A stretch of 64,000 nucleotides of DNA from Arthrobacter echini. Lineage in GTDB: Bacteria > Actinomycetota > Actinomycetes > Actinomycetales > Micrococcaceae. The notes under the pieces were generated by a model that worked only from the letters and a program-made list of their open reading frames with translations, was not told the origin of the DNA and made no database searches. Where the stretch lies: NCBI RefSeq assembly GCF_004803505.1, contig NZ_SSWH01000012.1:25886-89885 (forward strand), read 5' to 3'. The position numbers and the translations under genes were made by a program. Below are positions 27,902 through 37,429 of this stretch, in pieces; position 1 is the stretch's first letter; each line of letters begins with the position of its first letter.

Positions 27902-29287
27902 CTAGAACAGCAGGGCCAGTGCTTCGGCGAGCGTGGACACCTCCCGCACCGAGAAGCCCGCCGGAACAGGGCCCGTGCCCCCGGGCGACGCCGGCACGAC
28001 CGCATGCGTGAAACCGAGTCTCTCCGCCTCGAGGATCCGCCGGTTGATGCCGGGCACGGGCCGCACCTCGCCGGCCAGCCCCACCTCACCGAAGGCGATG
28101 AGCCGGGCCGGGAGCGGGTGATCCGTCTTGGCGGAGGAGATGGCCAGGGCGACGGCGAGATCCGTCGCCGGTTCGGTGAGCCGCACCCCACCCACCGTGG
28201 CCACATAGCTGTCGTCCTTGTGCACCGAGACCGAGGCGCGGCTCTGCAGCACGGCCAGCAGCATCGCCACACGGGAACTGTCGAGTCCGCTCGTGGCCCT
28301 GCGGGGCTGCGAAGTGGACGACTCCGCCAGCAGCGCCTGGACCTCCGCGACCAACGGGCGCCGCCCCTCGAGCGTCACCGTGATGCAGGTGCCCGAGACC
28401 GGATCCTTGGTCCGCGAGACGAAGAGGCCGCTCGGGTCCGCGAGTCCCTCGATCCCGGCGTCCGTCAGATCGAAGCAGCCCACCTCGTCGGTCGGACCGT
28501 AGCGGTTCTTCACCGCGCGCAGCAACCGCAGGCGTGAGTGGCGTTCGCCCTCGAACTGGCAGACGACGTCGACCAGGTGTTCGAGCAGCCGCGGACCGGC
28601 GATCGACCCGTCCTTGGTCACGTGGCCCACGAGGAGGGTGGTCATGCCCCGCGCCTTCGCGGCGCTGATGAGGGAGGCCGCGACCTCGCGGACCTGCGTC
28701 ACTCCGCCTGCACTGCCGTCGACGGCGGCGCTGCTGAACGTCTGGACCGAGTCGACGATCAGCAGGGCCGGGTCGATCGACTCGACCTGGCCGAGGGCCT
28801 GGCCCAGATCGGTCTCGGCGCTGAGGTAGAGCGAGTCCGCGACGGCGTCGATCCGGTCCGCCCGGAGTTTCACCTGCGCCGCCGACTCCTCGCCCGTGAC
28901 GTAGAGGACGTCCTTGCCGAGCCGCGCCACCCGTGCAGCGACGTCGAGCAGGAGTGTCGACTTCCCCACGCCGGGCTCCCCTGCGAGCAGGATCACGGCT
29001 CCGGGGACGAGGCCGCCGCCGAGAACGCGGTCGAGTTCGTCGATCTTCGTCGGCTGGAAGCCGGACAGCGTCGCGTCGACGTCGGCGATCCGCCTGGCCG
29101 GTGTGGTGACGACGGTCGCCGCCGTGGTGCGGGCCGCGACCTGCCCGGTCTCCTCGACCGTTCCCCACGACTGGCATTCACCGCAGCGGCCCACCCATTT
29201 GGCGGTGGTCCAGCCGCACTCGGCGCAGCGGTAGTTGGGGGTGTTGCTGCGACCCGCACGGGCAGCAGGGGAGGTCTTGGTTGCCAT
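27902..29287 (-). CDS. radA: DNA repair protein RadA
   Basis: RecA-like branch-migration ATPase of 461 residues that acts in recombination. It has an N-terminal C4 zinc finger (CAEC at 21-24 and CGEC at 35-38), Walker A GEPGVGKST near residue 102, the RadA-specific KNRYG motif (a variant of KNRFG), and a C-terminal Lon-like (S16) domain. The ATG at 29287 follows the FUSC gene by 36 bases on the same strand. RadA is reported to modulate DisA in Bacillus, and disA lies 221 bases downstream. Confidence 0.94.
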   Translation of the reverse strand: MATKTSPAARAGRSNTPNYRCAECGWTTAKWVGRCGECQSWGTVEETGQVAARTTAATVVTTPARRIADVDATLSGFQPTKIDELDRVLGGGLVPGAVILLAGEPGVGKSTLLLDVAARVARLGKDVLYVTGEESAAQVKLRADRIDAVADSLYLSAETDLGQALGQVESIDPALLIVDSVQTFSSAAVDGSAGGVTQVREVAASLISAAKARGMTTLLVGHVTKDGSIAGPRLLEHLVDVVCQFEGERHSRLRLLRAVKNRYGPTDEVGCFDLTDAGIEGLADPSGLFVSRTKDPVSGTCITVTLEGRRPLVAEVQALLAESSTSQPRRATSGLDSSRVAMLLAVLQSRASVSVHKDDSYVATVGGVRLTEPATDLAVALAISSAKTDHPLPARLIAFGEVGLAGEVRPVPGINRRILEAERLGFTHAVVPASPGGTGPVPAGFSVREVSTLAEALALLF

Positions 29288-29323
29288 GCACTCAGGCTAT
29301 CGGCGCTCACCGACAGGCGAGTT

Positions 29324-30451
29324 TCAGAGCCGTGGCAGGAAGGCTGCGGCGTCCTCGTGGGAGAGGCCGGTGGCCTCGAGCAGATCCACGACCAGCGGTC
29401 GCAGGAGCAGGACGAGCCCTTCACCCTCGAGACGTCGGATGTGCAGGGGCTCGGGATGGAGCTGGTCGGCGACGGCGGCGAGCTCGATCCGCGCCTGGCG
29501 GAGATTCAGACTGCGCTCCGTGGCATCACGACCGGACAGCGCCCGGCTGAGGAGGTCCACGCCGTCGGCGGCGTCCTCCAGCGCCTGGCCGAGGTGTTCG
29601 ATGGCCTCGTCCGTCAGTGCCGCATGATTGATCACCGAGGTCAGACGCCGCGAGAAAACGCGGCTGTTGCGGACGGCGAGGTCGATGAACCCGACGGCCT
29701 GCCGGAGGGACCCCAGTTCGTCACGGTGCCTGCGGTACGCCGGAGAGATCCGGGCTACCTCCTCGGCAGAGCGCATGCTGGTGGTCAGGCCCTCGAGTGT
29801 GGAGTGGGTGGCCCGCGCTCGCACGAGGGCGTGCCAGGCACGGGTCGCATCGCTCTCCCGCAGGGCGACGGCGCCCTCCCTGAGGACGTACGAGAGCTCA
29901 CCCAGGAGCCCGCGGACATCCGTCTTGGGTTCCCGGCGCGGATCCCGGGGTACCAGCATGGTGATGACGAGGGCGAACAGACCGCCGACGACGGCGTCGA
30001 GGCTGCGCGTGAACGGGCCGCCGTCAGGAGCCGGGAGCAGGACCACGAGCAGTGACTGCAGCCCGAGCTGCGTGGTGAAGATGGTGCCACTGTCCAAAAA
30101 ACGCGCCAGGAGGATGGAGACGAACAACACGAGAGCCGCCTGCCACAGACCGGTACCGAACAGGGTCAGGAGGATGTCGCCCACCGCGATGCCCAGTGTG
30201 CAGCCCACCGCGACCTCGAGGACGCGGCGAACCCGGGGGTCGCGGGAGAAACCGAGTGCGATCATGGACGAGGTCGCCGCGAACAGGGGTCCTTCATGAC
30301 CCAGGACCTCCTCCGCGAAGGCATAGGCACCGACGGCGCCGACGGTCATCTGCAGCGCGGTGACCACCGACGACGAGCTGCGCCTGAATCCGATTCTCGT
30401 GCGTTTGCGCAGGAACGCGAGGGTTGCGGAGAGTCCTCGGCGTGGCGGCAT
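29324..30451 (-). CDS. FUSC / aromatic acid exporter family membrane protein
   Basis: Protein of 375 residues with about six N-terminal membrane segments (about 20-165) and a long cytoplasmic helical C-terminal domain. The membrane part (ALQMTVGAVGAYAFAEEVLGHEGPLFAATSSMIALG) matches the aromatic acid exporter/FUSC superfamily of putative efflux proteins. The substrate is unknown. The ATG at 30451 was used; a longer frame upstream overlaps the PHO-box region and lacks typical codon bias. It may lead the radA-disA-mutY transcription unit. Confidence 0.78.
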   Translation of the reverse strand: MPPRRGLSATLAFLRKRTRIGFRRSSSSVVTALQMTVGAVGAYAFAEEVLGHEGPLFAATSSMIALGFSRDPRVRRVLEVAVGCTLGIAVGDILLTLFGTGLWQAALVLFVSILLARFLDSGTIFTTQLGLQSLLVVLLPAPDGGPFTRSLDAVVGGLFALVITMLVPRDPRREPKTDVRGLLGELSYVLREGAVALRESDATRAWHALVRARATHSTLEGLTTSMRSAEEVARISPAYRRHRDELGSLRQAVGFIDLAVRNSRVFSRRLTSVINHAALTDEAIEHLGQALEDAADGVDLLSRALSGRDATERSLNLRQARIELAAVADQLHPEPLHIRRLEGEGLVLLLRPLVVDLLEATGLSHEDAAAFLPRL

Positions 30452-30526
30452 GGACCCAAGTCTATGAGGTGCTTCGATCTGGGGTCCGGACCCGGGCGGA
30501 CGGCTCGGGCAGTGAAGGGCAGCGTT

Positions 30527-30548
30527 GTTCATCTCCCGTTAAGGAACC
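30527..30548 (+). promoter_or_regulatory. PHO-box-like direct repeat upstream of pstC
   Basis: GTTCATCTCCC (30527-30537) followed by GTTAAGGAACC (30538-30548) is two 11-base direct repeat units with the GTTCA-like start recognised by PhoP of the PhoPR phosphate system in Streptomyces and relatives. It lies 150 bases before pstC, where a phosphate-starvation promoter would be expected. Confidence 0.65.
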
Positions 30549-30697
30549 CCCGCCAATGGCGTCATCTGCCTGTCCTACTGTCGGGGACGTATGCCGGTCC
30601 TCCACGTCGGTACCGGGTGCCACCCGAGGATCACGTACCGTGACATCTGTTCCGAGCGCGCAGCGCCGCCCATCATCTTCGTTCCGAAGGGTTACTC

Positions 30698-31630
30698 GTG
30701 TCGACCACCACTCTGACCAGAAGTGATCCTGCAGGTAGATCCGGAGACAGGGTCTTCTCCGCGGCCGCCCTCGGAGCAGGTGTCCTGATCCTTGCGGTCC
30801 TGTTCGGTGTAGCGCTCTTCCTGATCCTTCAGGCGCTGCCGGTCGCAGGCGCCGATCCGGCCGAGATCACCGGAGGTGAGGGCTTCGCGGCCTACATCTT
30901 CCCGATCGTCGTCGGTACCGTCATCGCCGCCGCCATCGCCCTGCTGCTCGCGACTCCGCTGGGGATCGGTGTCGCCCTGTTCATCTCGCACTACGCTCCC
31001 CGGCGTCTGGCCATGACCTTCGGGTACGTCGTCGATCTGCTGGCCGCCATTCCCTCGGTGGTCTACGGGGCGTGGGGTTATGCGGTCCTCGCGCCGAGAC
31101 TGGCGACCGGCTACGGCTGGCTCGCCGAGAATCTGGGCTGGATCCCCATCTTCGCTGGGCCCGCGAGCCAGACGGGCAAGACCATTCTCACGGCCGGTAT
31201 CGTCCTGGCCGTCATGGTCCTGCCGATCATCACGTCGCTGAGCCGGGAGATCTTTCTGCAGACCCCCACGCTGCACGAGGAGGCCGCGCTGGCCATGGGT
31301 GCCACCAGACTGGAGATGATCCGGATGGCGGTGCTGCCCTTCGCGCGGAACGGCATCATCAGTGCGGCGATGCTCGGCCTCGGCAGGGCACTGGGGGAGA
31401 CGATGGCGGTGGCCCTGGTCCTCTCGGGCGGCGCCCTGACGGCGAGCCTCATCCAGTCGGGGAACCAGACGATCGCCGCGGAGATAGCCCTCAATTTCCC
31501 CGAAGCCTTCGGACTGCGCCTCAGCGAGCTCATCGCGGCGGGACTGGTGCTCTTCGTGATCACCCTGGTCGTCAACATCATCGCCCGGTGGATCATCGGG
31601 CGGCACAAGGAATTCTCGGGGGCCAACTGA
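30698..31630 (+). CDS. pstC: Phosphate ABC transporter permease PstC
   Basis: One of the two membrane subunits of the high-affinity phosphate importer. The 310-residue protein has six predicted membrane helices and the family segments DLLAAIPSVVYGAWG and the EAA-like loop EEAALAMGATRLEMIRMAVLPF. The GTG at 30698 follows GAAGGG. It begins the operon here; pstA starts one base after its stop. The usual upstream pstS gene for the periplasmic-type binding lipoprotein is absent: nothing coding lies between the PHO box and this start. Confidence 0.93.
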   Translation: MSTTTLTRSDPAGRSGDRVFSAAALGAGVLILAVLFGVALFLILQALPVAGADPAEITGGEGFAAYIFPIVVGTVIAAAIALLLATPLGIGVALFISHYAPRRLAMTFGYVVDLLAAIPSVVYGAWGYAVLAPRLATGYGWLAENLGWIPIFAGPASQTGKTILTAGIVLAVMVLPIITSLSREIFLQTPTLHEEAALAMGATRLEMIRMAVLPFARNGIISAAMLGLGRALGETMAVALVLSGGALTASLIQSGNQTIAAEIALNFPEAFGLRLSELIAAGLVLFVITLVVNIIARWIIGRHKEFSGAN

Positions 31631-31631
31631 G

Positions 31632-32735
31632 ATGAGCAGTTCGACACTTCAGAAGCGGCGCTCGCAGCTGACCAAGGGCAGACTGCCCGGATACGCGGTC
31701 TGGGTGGTCCTCGGCGCGGCCGTCGTGCTGGCGGCAGCGGTCTCGGCACTCGTCGGGTTCAACGTCTTCGCCTGGGCGGTTCTCGCGGCCGTCTTCTTCG
31801 TCCTCGGCGCCACCCTGGTCACCGCGGCAGCGGAGGGCAGCCGCAAGGCAGCCGATTCGCTGATGACCTATCTGGTCTACGGGTCCTTCGTGATCGCACT
31901 GCTTCCACTGCTGTCCGTGATCTGGACGGTCCTCGAGCGGGGACTGCCCGGGCTCTCGTACGACTTCCTCTTCACGTCCATGAACGGGGTCACCGGCGCC
32001 GTCGACAATGCCTCCGTGGAGAACGGGACGCCGGTGCTCGGCGGTGCCTACCACGCGATCGTCGGTACCCTCCAGATCACGTTCTGGGCCACTCTCGTGT
32101 CGGTGCCGATCGGCCTCCTGGCCGCCGTCTACCTCGTGGAGTACGGAAAGGGCGGCGCACTCGACCGCGCCATCACCTTCTTCGTGGACGTCATGACCGG
32201 TATCCCCTCCATCGTGGCCGGCCTCTTCGCGGCCGCACTGTTCGCGCTGGTGTTCGGCCCCGGCACGCGAACCGGTTTCGTGGCCTCCGTCGCGCTGTCG
32301 GTGCTCATGATCCCGGTCGTCGTGCGATCCACGGAGGAGATGCTGAGGATCGTCCCCAACGAGCTGCGGGAGGCCTCCTACGCCCTCGGCGTCCGGAAGT
32401 GGCGCACCATACTGAAGGTCGTGGTCCCCACGGCCATCTCCGGGATCGCCTCCGGTGTGACGCTCGCCATTGCCCGGGTGGTAGGAGAAACCGCTCCGAT
32501 CCTCGTCACCGCTGGTTTCGCGAGCTCCATCAACCTCAATGTCTTCCAGGGATGGATGAGCACGCTCCCGACGTTCATCTATTACCAGATCCTCACCCCG
32601 ACCTCCCCCACGAACATCGATCCCAGTACCCAGCGCGCGTGGGCGGCGGCGTTGATCCTCATCATCATGGTCATGCTGCTCAATGTGGTGGCACGCCTGA
32701 TCGCGAGGGCGTTCGCGCCGAGGACCAGCCGCTGA
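31632..32735 (+). CDS. pstA: Phosphate ABC transporter permease PstA
   Basis: Second membrane subunit of the Pst importer. At 367 residues it is longer than E. coli PstA because of an extra N-terminal pair of membrane segments (about 17-55). The conserved part includes [16 protein letters not shown] and the EAA-like loop [22 protein letters not shown]. Its ATG follows the pstC stop by one base, and pstB follows after 59 bases. Confidence 0.93.
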   Translation: MSSSTLQKRRSQLTKGRLPGYAVWVVLGAAVVLAAAVSALVGFNVFAWAVLAAVFFVLGATLVTAAAEGSRKAADSLMTYLVYGSFVIALLPLLSVIWTVLERGLPGLSYDFLFTSMNGVTGAVDNASVENGTPVLGGAYHAIVGTLQITFWATLVSVPIGLLAAVYLVEYGKGGALDRAITFFVDVMTGIPSIVAGLFAAALFALVFGPGTRTGFVASVALSVLMIPVVVRSTEEMLRIVPNELREASYALGVRKWRTILKVVVPTAISGIASGVTLAIARVVGETAPILVTAGFASSINLNVFQGWMSTLPTFIYYQILTPTSPTNIDPSTQRAWAAALILIIMVMLLNVVARLIARAFAPRTSR

Positions 32736-32794
32736 GTCCTGTTCTTCTCCCGTCCTCTCCGACACACAGCGTTCCAGGAACCGATAAGGAAAAC

Positions 32795-33574
32795 ATGTCC
32801 AAGCGAATCGACGTCAAGGACCTCAACGTCTACTACAGCAAGTTCCTTGCCGTGGAGAACGTCAACATCTCCATCGAAGCCCGTTCGGTGACCGCGTTCA
32901 TCGGCCCTTCGGGCTGCGGCAAGTCCACCTTCCTGAGGACGCTGAACCGGATGCACGAGGTCATCCCCGGGGCGCGCGTCGAGGGCGAGGTGCTGCTCGA
33001 CGGCGACGATCTCTACGACTCCGCCGTCGATCCCGTGACCGTCCGCGGTCAGATCGGCATGGTCTTCCAGCGACCCAACCCGTTCCCCACCATGTCCATC
33101 CGCGACAACGTGCTCGCGGGCGTGAAACTCAACAACAAGCGCATCAGCAGGTCGGACGCCGATGATCTCGTCGAGAAGTCCCTGAGCGGCGCGAATCTCT
33201 GGAACGAGGTCAAGGACCGGCTGGGGCGCCCGGGCTCCGGACTGTCCGGTGGCCAGCAGCAGCGTCTGTGCATCGCTCGCGCCATCGCCGTCTCACCCCA
33301 GGTGATCCTCATGGACGAGCCGTGTTCAGCCCTCGACCCCATCTCGACGCTCGCCATCGAGGACCTCATCAACGAGCTCAAGGCCGACTACACGGTGGTG
33401 ATCGTGACGCACAACATGCAGCAGGCGGCGCGCGTCTCGGACAGGACGGCGTTCTTCAACATCGCGGGAACGGGCATGCCCGGTAACCTGATCGAGTACG
33501 CCGACACCACCACCATCTTCAACAACCCGGTCCAGAAGTCGACGGAGGACTACGTCTCCGGACGCTTCGGGTAG
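32795..33574 (+). CDS. pstB: Phosphate ABC transporter ATP-binding protein PstB
   Basis: ATPase driving Pst uptake, 259 residues from the ATG at 32795 (AAGGA upstream). Walker [10 protein letters not shown] is at residues 37-45, the ABC signature LSGGQQQRL is near 150, and Walker [14 protein letters not shown] follows. An H-loop [10 protein letters not shown] is present. The stop is only three bases from the stop of the convergent pit gene, so transcripts probably overlap. No phoU follows. Confidence 0.95.
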   Translation: MSKRIDVKDLNVYYSKFLAVENVNISIEARSVTAFIGPSGCGKSTFLRTLNRMHEVIPGARVEGEVLLDGDDLYDSAVDPVTVRGQIGMVFQRPNPFPTMSIRDNVLAGVKLNNKRISRSDADDLVEKSLSGANLWNEVKDRLGRPGSGLSGGQQQRLCIARAIAVSPQVILMDEPCSALDPISTLAIEDLINELKADYTVVIVTHNMQQAARVSDRTAFFNIAGTGMPGNLIEYADTTTIFNNPVQKSTEDYVSGRFG

Positions 33575-33577
33575 GTC

Positions 33578-34588
33578 CTACACCAGAGGGCTCAGCGCGA
33601 GGAAGAGCACCGCACCGAGCAGCGCTGTTGCCGGCGCTGTCACGAGCCAACTGAGCAGGATCCGTGCCACGCGTGGACGGCGGACGGAGGCGAAAGGCTC
33701 ATTGGCTCCTGCCCCGACGATCGCCGAGGTCATGGCGTGGGTGCTGGAGAGCGGGACATGCAGGAGAACCGCGCCGATGAGCAGCATCGCCGATCCGATG
33801 CCCTGGGCCACGGTGCCGCGCATCGGATCGATCTGCACCAGGCGGTGGCCCAGCGTGTGGGTGATCCTCCACCCACCGAACATCGCCCCTGACGCCAGCA
33901 GGAGGGCGGCGAACACCTGCACCCACATGGGTGTCCCCGAGCCACTGGCGTAGCCTGCGCCCACCAGCGCCAGCAGGACCACCGCCGTCGTCCGCTGTCC
34001 GTCCTGGATACCGTGTCCGAGCGCGAAGACCCCGGTCAGCACGGACTGCGCTATCCGGTTGCCGCTGTTCACCCTGGCAGGTGAGCCGTGGCGCAGCAGC
34101 CAGGTCGAGGGAAAGACGGCGGCGTAGGCCACGAGGTAGGCGATGATCGGGGAGAGCATGAGCGGCAGGACGATCTGCAGCAGCAGCGCCTCGTTCGCGC
34201 CCTCCATGCTTCGATGGTCCGTGAAGCGCGACGCGACGCCCGCGCCGATGACTCCACCGAGCAGGGCGTGCGTGGACGACGACGGCGTCCCCCGGTACCA
34301 GGTGAGGATGCCCCAGCCGCAGGCCGCGACGAGCGCGGTCAGCAGGATGGCCAGGCCCGTGGCACCGGAGGGAAGCCCGCCGGCCGCGTCGATGAACAGC
34401 AGTGTCAGGGACGTACCCAGCAGCGCCCCCACCAGGTTGAACAGTGCGGCGAGCAGGACGGCGACCGTCGGGGTGAGCGCACGCGTCCGTACCGCTGCGG
34501 CCACCGAATTCGAGACATCGTGAAAACCGTTCAGGAAGGCGAAACCACCCGCGGCGGCGATCACCGCGCCGAGGAGCAGGGGCTCCAC
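33578..34588 (-). CDS. pit: Low-affinity inorganic phosphate transporter, Pit family
   Basis: Proton- or metal-phosphate symporter of 336 residues with about ten membrane helices. The family signature is repeated: GFAFLNGFHDVSNSVA near the N-terminus and FALGHGIQDGQRT in the second half, the latter with HG-Q replacing the usual N-D. The GTG start directly abuts the stop of the DUF47 gene upstream, as expected for a Pit accessory pair. It is tail to tail with pstB. Confidence 0.92.
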   Translation of the reverse strand: MEPLLLGAVIAAAGGFAFLNGFHDVSNSVAAAVRTRALTPTVAVLLAALFNLVGALLGTSLTLLFIDAAGGLPSGATGLAILLTALVAACGWGILTWYRGTPSSSTHALLGGVIGAGVASRFTDHRSMEGANEALLLQIVLPLMLSPIIAYLVAYAAVFPSTWLLRHGSPARVNSGNRIAQSVLTGVFALGHGIQDGQRTTAVVLLALVGAGYASGSGTPMWVQVFAALLLASGAMFGGWRITHTLGHRLVQIDPMRGTVAQGIGSAMLLIGAVLLHVPLSSTHAMTSAIVGAGANEPFASVRRPRVARILLSWLVTAPATALLGAVLFLALSPLV

Positions 34589-35206
34589 CTACGATTCCTT
34601 GACGAGGATGCTGCCCACCTGCGTCGCGACCCGCCGGATGTCCCGGGTGACGTCGACCAGCTGATCGGCCACATCACGATGCCGGAGGTAGACGGAGGGC
34701 TTGTGGTCGTGCATCAGTTCGGCGCACCAGCTGCGATGCGTGCGCTCGGCACGCTTGGCCAGCCGGAGGATCTCGATCCAGTACTCCTCGAGGTCCTCCA
34801 TCGAGCTCAGCTGCTGCATGGCGACGGCCGTGAGCTCTGCCTGCCGGTTGATGACCTCGAGCTGGTCCGAGGCGCGCTGGCTCAGCGTGCTGAGCCTGTA
34901 CAGGGCGATCAGCTCGCCGGCGCCGTCGAGCTTCTCGATGGCCTCGTTGAGCAGTCGCGAGAGGGAGTACATGTCCTCCCGCGGCAGGGAGTTGATGAAG
35001 GAGGTGCGCATGGAGGTCAGCAGGGCGAAGTGGAGATCCGTCGAGGCGGACTCGTGCTCGTGGAGTTCCTCGGAGAGGGCGTCGTACTCCTCGGTGGACG
35101 CGCCGAGGATGGCGGACATGGTTCCCACGCCGAGCACCAGTTGCCGTGCCATGCGTGAGAGCAGCTCGGGCCCTGCGTTCTCCTGGGGGAAGAGGCGTAG
35201 CTTCAC
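34589..35206 (-). CDS. DUF47 family PhoU-like Pit accessory protein
   Basis: Mostly helical protein of 205 residues of the DUF47/PhoU-like family that modulates Pit transporters. Typical features are the starting MKLRLFPQE, an E-H-E-rich helix near residue 50, and TSFINSLPREDMYSLSRLLNEAI at about 68-90. The GTG at 35206 follows GAGGAAG on the - strand. It is immediately upstream of pit, with abutting stop and start. Confidence 0.88.
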   Translation of the reverse strand: MKLRLFPQENAGPELLSRMARQLVLGVGTMSAILGASTEEYDALSEELHEHESASTDLHFALLTSMRTSFINSLPREDMYSLSRLLNEAIEKLDGAGELIALYRLSTLSQRASDQLEVINRQAELTAVAMQQLSSMEDLEEYWIEILRLAKRAERTHRSWCAELMHDHKPSVYLRHRDVADQLVDVTRDIRRVATQVGSILVKES

Positions 35207-35420
35207 GGGATCTTCCTCGGAGGGCGGGGGCTGTCCGGTGCATCGGTGCCGAGTGCACCGGAATCCGGGGGGCAGAGCAGTGGCGCCGAACCGGGAGCGC
35301 CTCTCGGCGGAAGGCCGCTCGAAGCGGCTGGGTGTTGAAGCCCGGGGGTTCCACGGCTCGACGCCGCAACAAGTCTTGCCGTCCCTGCCGGAACTGTCAA
35401 CCGGGGCACTGACCGCAGGC

Positions 35421-36080
35421 TCAGTCGAGTTCTCCCCGCCGCCATGCCGCCGCCGCGTGTTCGAGATCCTCTGCGGTCCTCACGAGCTGGCTGGAGCTTC
35501 GCGTCAGTTTGGAGGCGTGCGTACCGTTGGCAAGTTCGGCAGCATCGGCATGATTGGCCTGGCCGAGGGCGACGACGCGGCAGAAGGCCGCGAAGCGTTC
35601 GAGGGCCACGTCGAACTCGCCGTCGAACGCTCCCGAGAGGATGGTGTTGGCCATGACGGTCATCTCGGCGGCACCGGGTGGTTCGGCGACGCCGGCGACG
35701 ACCTTCGAGACCTGCGCGGTCTCCTTGCCGGAGGCGAAGTAGGCGGCGATCCGTTCCGGATTCTGCTGGGTGGCCGCACGCAGTGCGTAGAGGCGCCAGA
35801 GCGCACCGGGCAGGGACCGCGCAGGGCTCTCGGCCCACATCTCGGCGATGGCTTCGAGCCCCTGCTGATCCGCGAGCTCGACCAGGCGCCGGGTGACCTC
35901 CGGATCGTCGGCGTCGCGCCCGTGGTGCACCAGCGCGTGCGCCGCCATGTGGGCTGCTTCGGAGACGCGGGAGGGATCGATTCCTCCCGCGAAGATCTCG
36001 AAGTCCGCGGGGGCGAACGGCCTCGGTTTGTGGGGCCGTGGGCTCTTGCTCGTGTAGTCGCCGTCCATGGGATGAACCAT
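35421..36080 (-). CDS. Conserved hypothetical actinobacterial protein
   Basis: Protein of up to 219 residues, largely helical and Ala-rich with no signal peptide or membrane segment. The segments FAPADFEIFAGGIDPSRVSEAAHMAAHALV and ELADQQGLEAIAEMW recall a family common in Arthrobacter that is sometimes mislabelled as an RNA polymerase subunit; that name is not supported by the sequence. The start may be the ATG at 36080 or the one at 36068, which is better spaced from AGGAG. No partner gene is evident; the 214 bases before the DUF47 gene hold nothing I recognise. Confidence 0.7.
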   Translation of the reverse strand: MVHPMDGDYTSKSPRPHKPRPFAPADFEIFAGGIDPSRVSEAAHMAAHALVHHGRDADDPEVTRRLVELADQQGLEAIAEMWAESPARSLPGALWRLYALRAATQQNPERIAAYFASGKETAQVSKVVAGVAEPPGAAEMTVMANTILSGAFDGEFDVALERFAAFCRVVALGQANHADAAELANGTHASKLTRSSSQLVRTAEDLEHAAAAWRRGELD

Positions 36081-36245
36081 ACTCCTGGGCTGTTCGGCGT
36101 CGGTAGCGAGCCGCGTAGACCGTCCGGTAGCAGCACGGCGCCGAGGTGCCTCCGGCTGTCCCGTCGGGCATGGCGATTACGCTAAAGTGATGGGGTCATC
36201 GCCGCGCGGGGCCTCTTCAGGCCGCCAGGAGCGCGGCAGGTGCAG

Positions 36246-36319
36246 GGGCCTTTAGCTCAGTTGGTTAGAGCAACGGACTTTTAATCCGTGGGTCGTGGGT
36301 TCGATCCCCACAGGGCCCA
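36246..36319 (+). tRNA. tRNA-Lys (anticodon TTT)
   Basis: The cloverleaf is complete: acceptor GGGCCTT pairing with AGGGCCC, D-arm GCTC/GAGC, anticodon stem ACGGA/TCCGT with loop CTTTTAA, T-arm GTGGG/CCCAC with TTCGATC, and discriminator A. The 3' CCA is not encoded. It reads AAA and AAG lysine codons. A possible -10 element TAAAGT lies at 36183-36188. Confidence 0.97.
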
Positions 36320-36576
36320 CGACCTGTCCGGAGAGCTTCGCCTCGGCGAATGCGACTCATCGTACGTCGTTCGGCTGATGGGACGCGGTATCGCAGGGCC
36401 GGTGCCATCCGTTGCTCGACGTGATGCATTCCGGTGGATAGGGTGGCGATGTCGCCTTCCGCGACGTCCGGCTCCGGCCGGCCACGGTTGAAGGGTGAGC
36501 GATCCGGTCACAGCTGATCGATGCTGATACCCGGCGCTTGCGCATCACTATTCAGCAGAGGAAGGGCAGGGACACC

Positions 36577-37332
36577 ATGTCATTCGAAGGCAGAGTTGCG
36601 CTCGTCACCGGCGGTGGGTCAGGACTGGGCGAAGCGATCAGCAAGGAACTCGCTTCCCACAAGGTGAAGGTCGTCGTCACCGACATCGACCTCGACGCCG
36701 CCACCCGCGTCGTCACAGAGATCTCGGACTCCGGCGGAACGGCCGCCGCTCTGGAGCAGAACACAGCCAAGGCCGAGGACTCCGACAAAGCCGTTCGCTT
36801 CGCAGTGGAAACCTACGGTGGACTGAACTACGCGGTGAACAACGCCGGCATCGGCGGCAACCAGGCTCCGGCGGGCGAAGTCGACCTCGACGACTGGAAC
36901 CGGGTCATCGACATCAACCTCAACGGCGTGCTCTACGGCATGCGTTACCAGATCCCGGAGATGCTGAAGGCAGGAGCGGACGCTTCCGCGATCGTGAACA
37001 TGGCCTCCATCCACGGCTCTGTCGCTGCGATCGGCAACGGCGCCTATACCGCCGCCAAGCACGGGGTCGTGGGTCTGACGAGGAACGCGGCCGCCGAATA
37101 CGGTGCTCAGGGCTTGCGCATCAACGCCGTCGGGCCCGGATACATCAATACGCCGCTGCTCGAGAACAACCTCAGCGAGGAAGTACTGGCAGCGCTTGTG
37201 GACAAGCACCCCCTCGGACGTCTGGGAAGCCCGGAAGAGGTCGCGCGCGTCGTCCGCTTCCTGCTGTCGGACGACGCCTCCTTCGTCACGGGTAGCTACT
37301 ACCTCATCGACGGCGGCTACACGGCAGTCTGA
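36577..37332 (+). CDS. SDR family NAD(P)-dependent oxidoreductase
   Basis: Classical short-chain dehydrogenase of 251 residues. The cofactor loop TGGGSGLGEA is at about residues 11-20, NNAG follows the fourth strand (about 88-91), and the catalytic Ser-Tyr-Lys set appears as MASIHGS and YTAAK. Acidic residues after the second strand (VTDIDLD) favour NAD over NADP. The closest familiar relatives are glucose 1-dehydrogenase or 3-oxoacyl reductase-like enzymes, but the substrate cannot be read from the sequence. The ATG at 36577 has a GAAGGGCAGGG region upstream. It stands alone between the tRNA and the convergent antiporter gene. Confidence 0.88.
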   Translation: MSFEGRVALVTGGGSGLGEAISKELASHKVKVVVTDIDLDAATRVVTEISDSGGTAAALEQNTAKAEDSDKAVRFAVETYGGLNYAVNNAGIGGNQAPAGEVDLDDWNRVIDINLNGVLYGMRYQIPEMLKAGADASAIVNMASIHGSVAAIGNGAYTAAKHGVVGLTRNAAAEYGAQGLRINAVGPGYINTPLLENNLSEEVLAALVDKHPLGRLGSPEEVARVVRFLLSDDASFVTGSYYLIDGGYTAV

Positions 37333-37389
37333 GCCGACCCCGGCGCGAGTGTCCGCCAGGTCAGTTCCTCGCCGGAAACGTGTGCCGCT

Positions 37390-37429
37390 GCCCTATGGGG
37401 CGCCCGGGTGCCCTATGGGGCAACCGGGC
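37390..37429. repeat. Two 20-bp direct repeats, each with a small palindrome
   Basis: GCCCTATGGGGCGCCCGGGT (37390-37409) and GCCCTATGGGGCAACCGGGC (37410-37429) are adjacent near-copies; each contains GCCC-TATG-GGGC. The second copy supplies the stop codon of the antiporter gene. The site lies between convergent genes and may help terminate transcription. Confidence 0.6.

Noticed and set aside
30549..30697. Remnant of pstS
   Set aside because: No frame in this stretch resembles a phosphate-binding protein or a lipoprotein signal.
35207..35420. Small gene between the DUF47 gene and the hypothetical gene
   Set aside because: Open frames here are short, Arg/Pro-rich and lack a ribosome binding site; the stretch probably holds only the DUF47-pit promoter.
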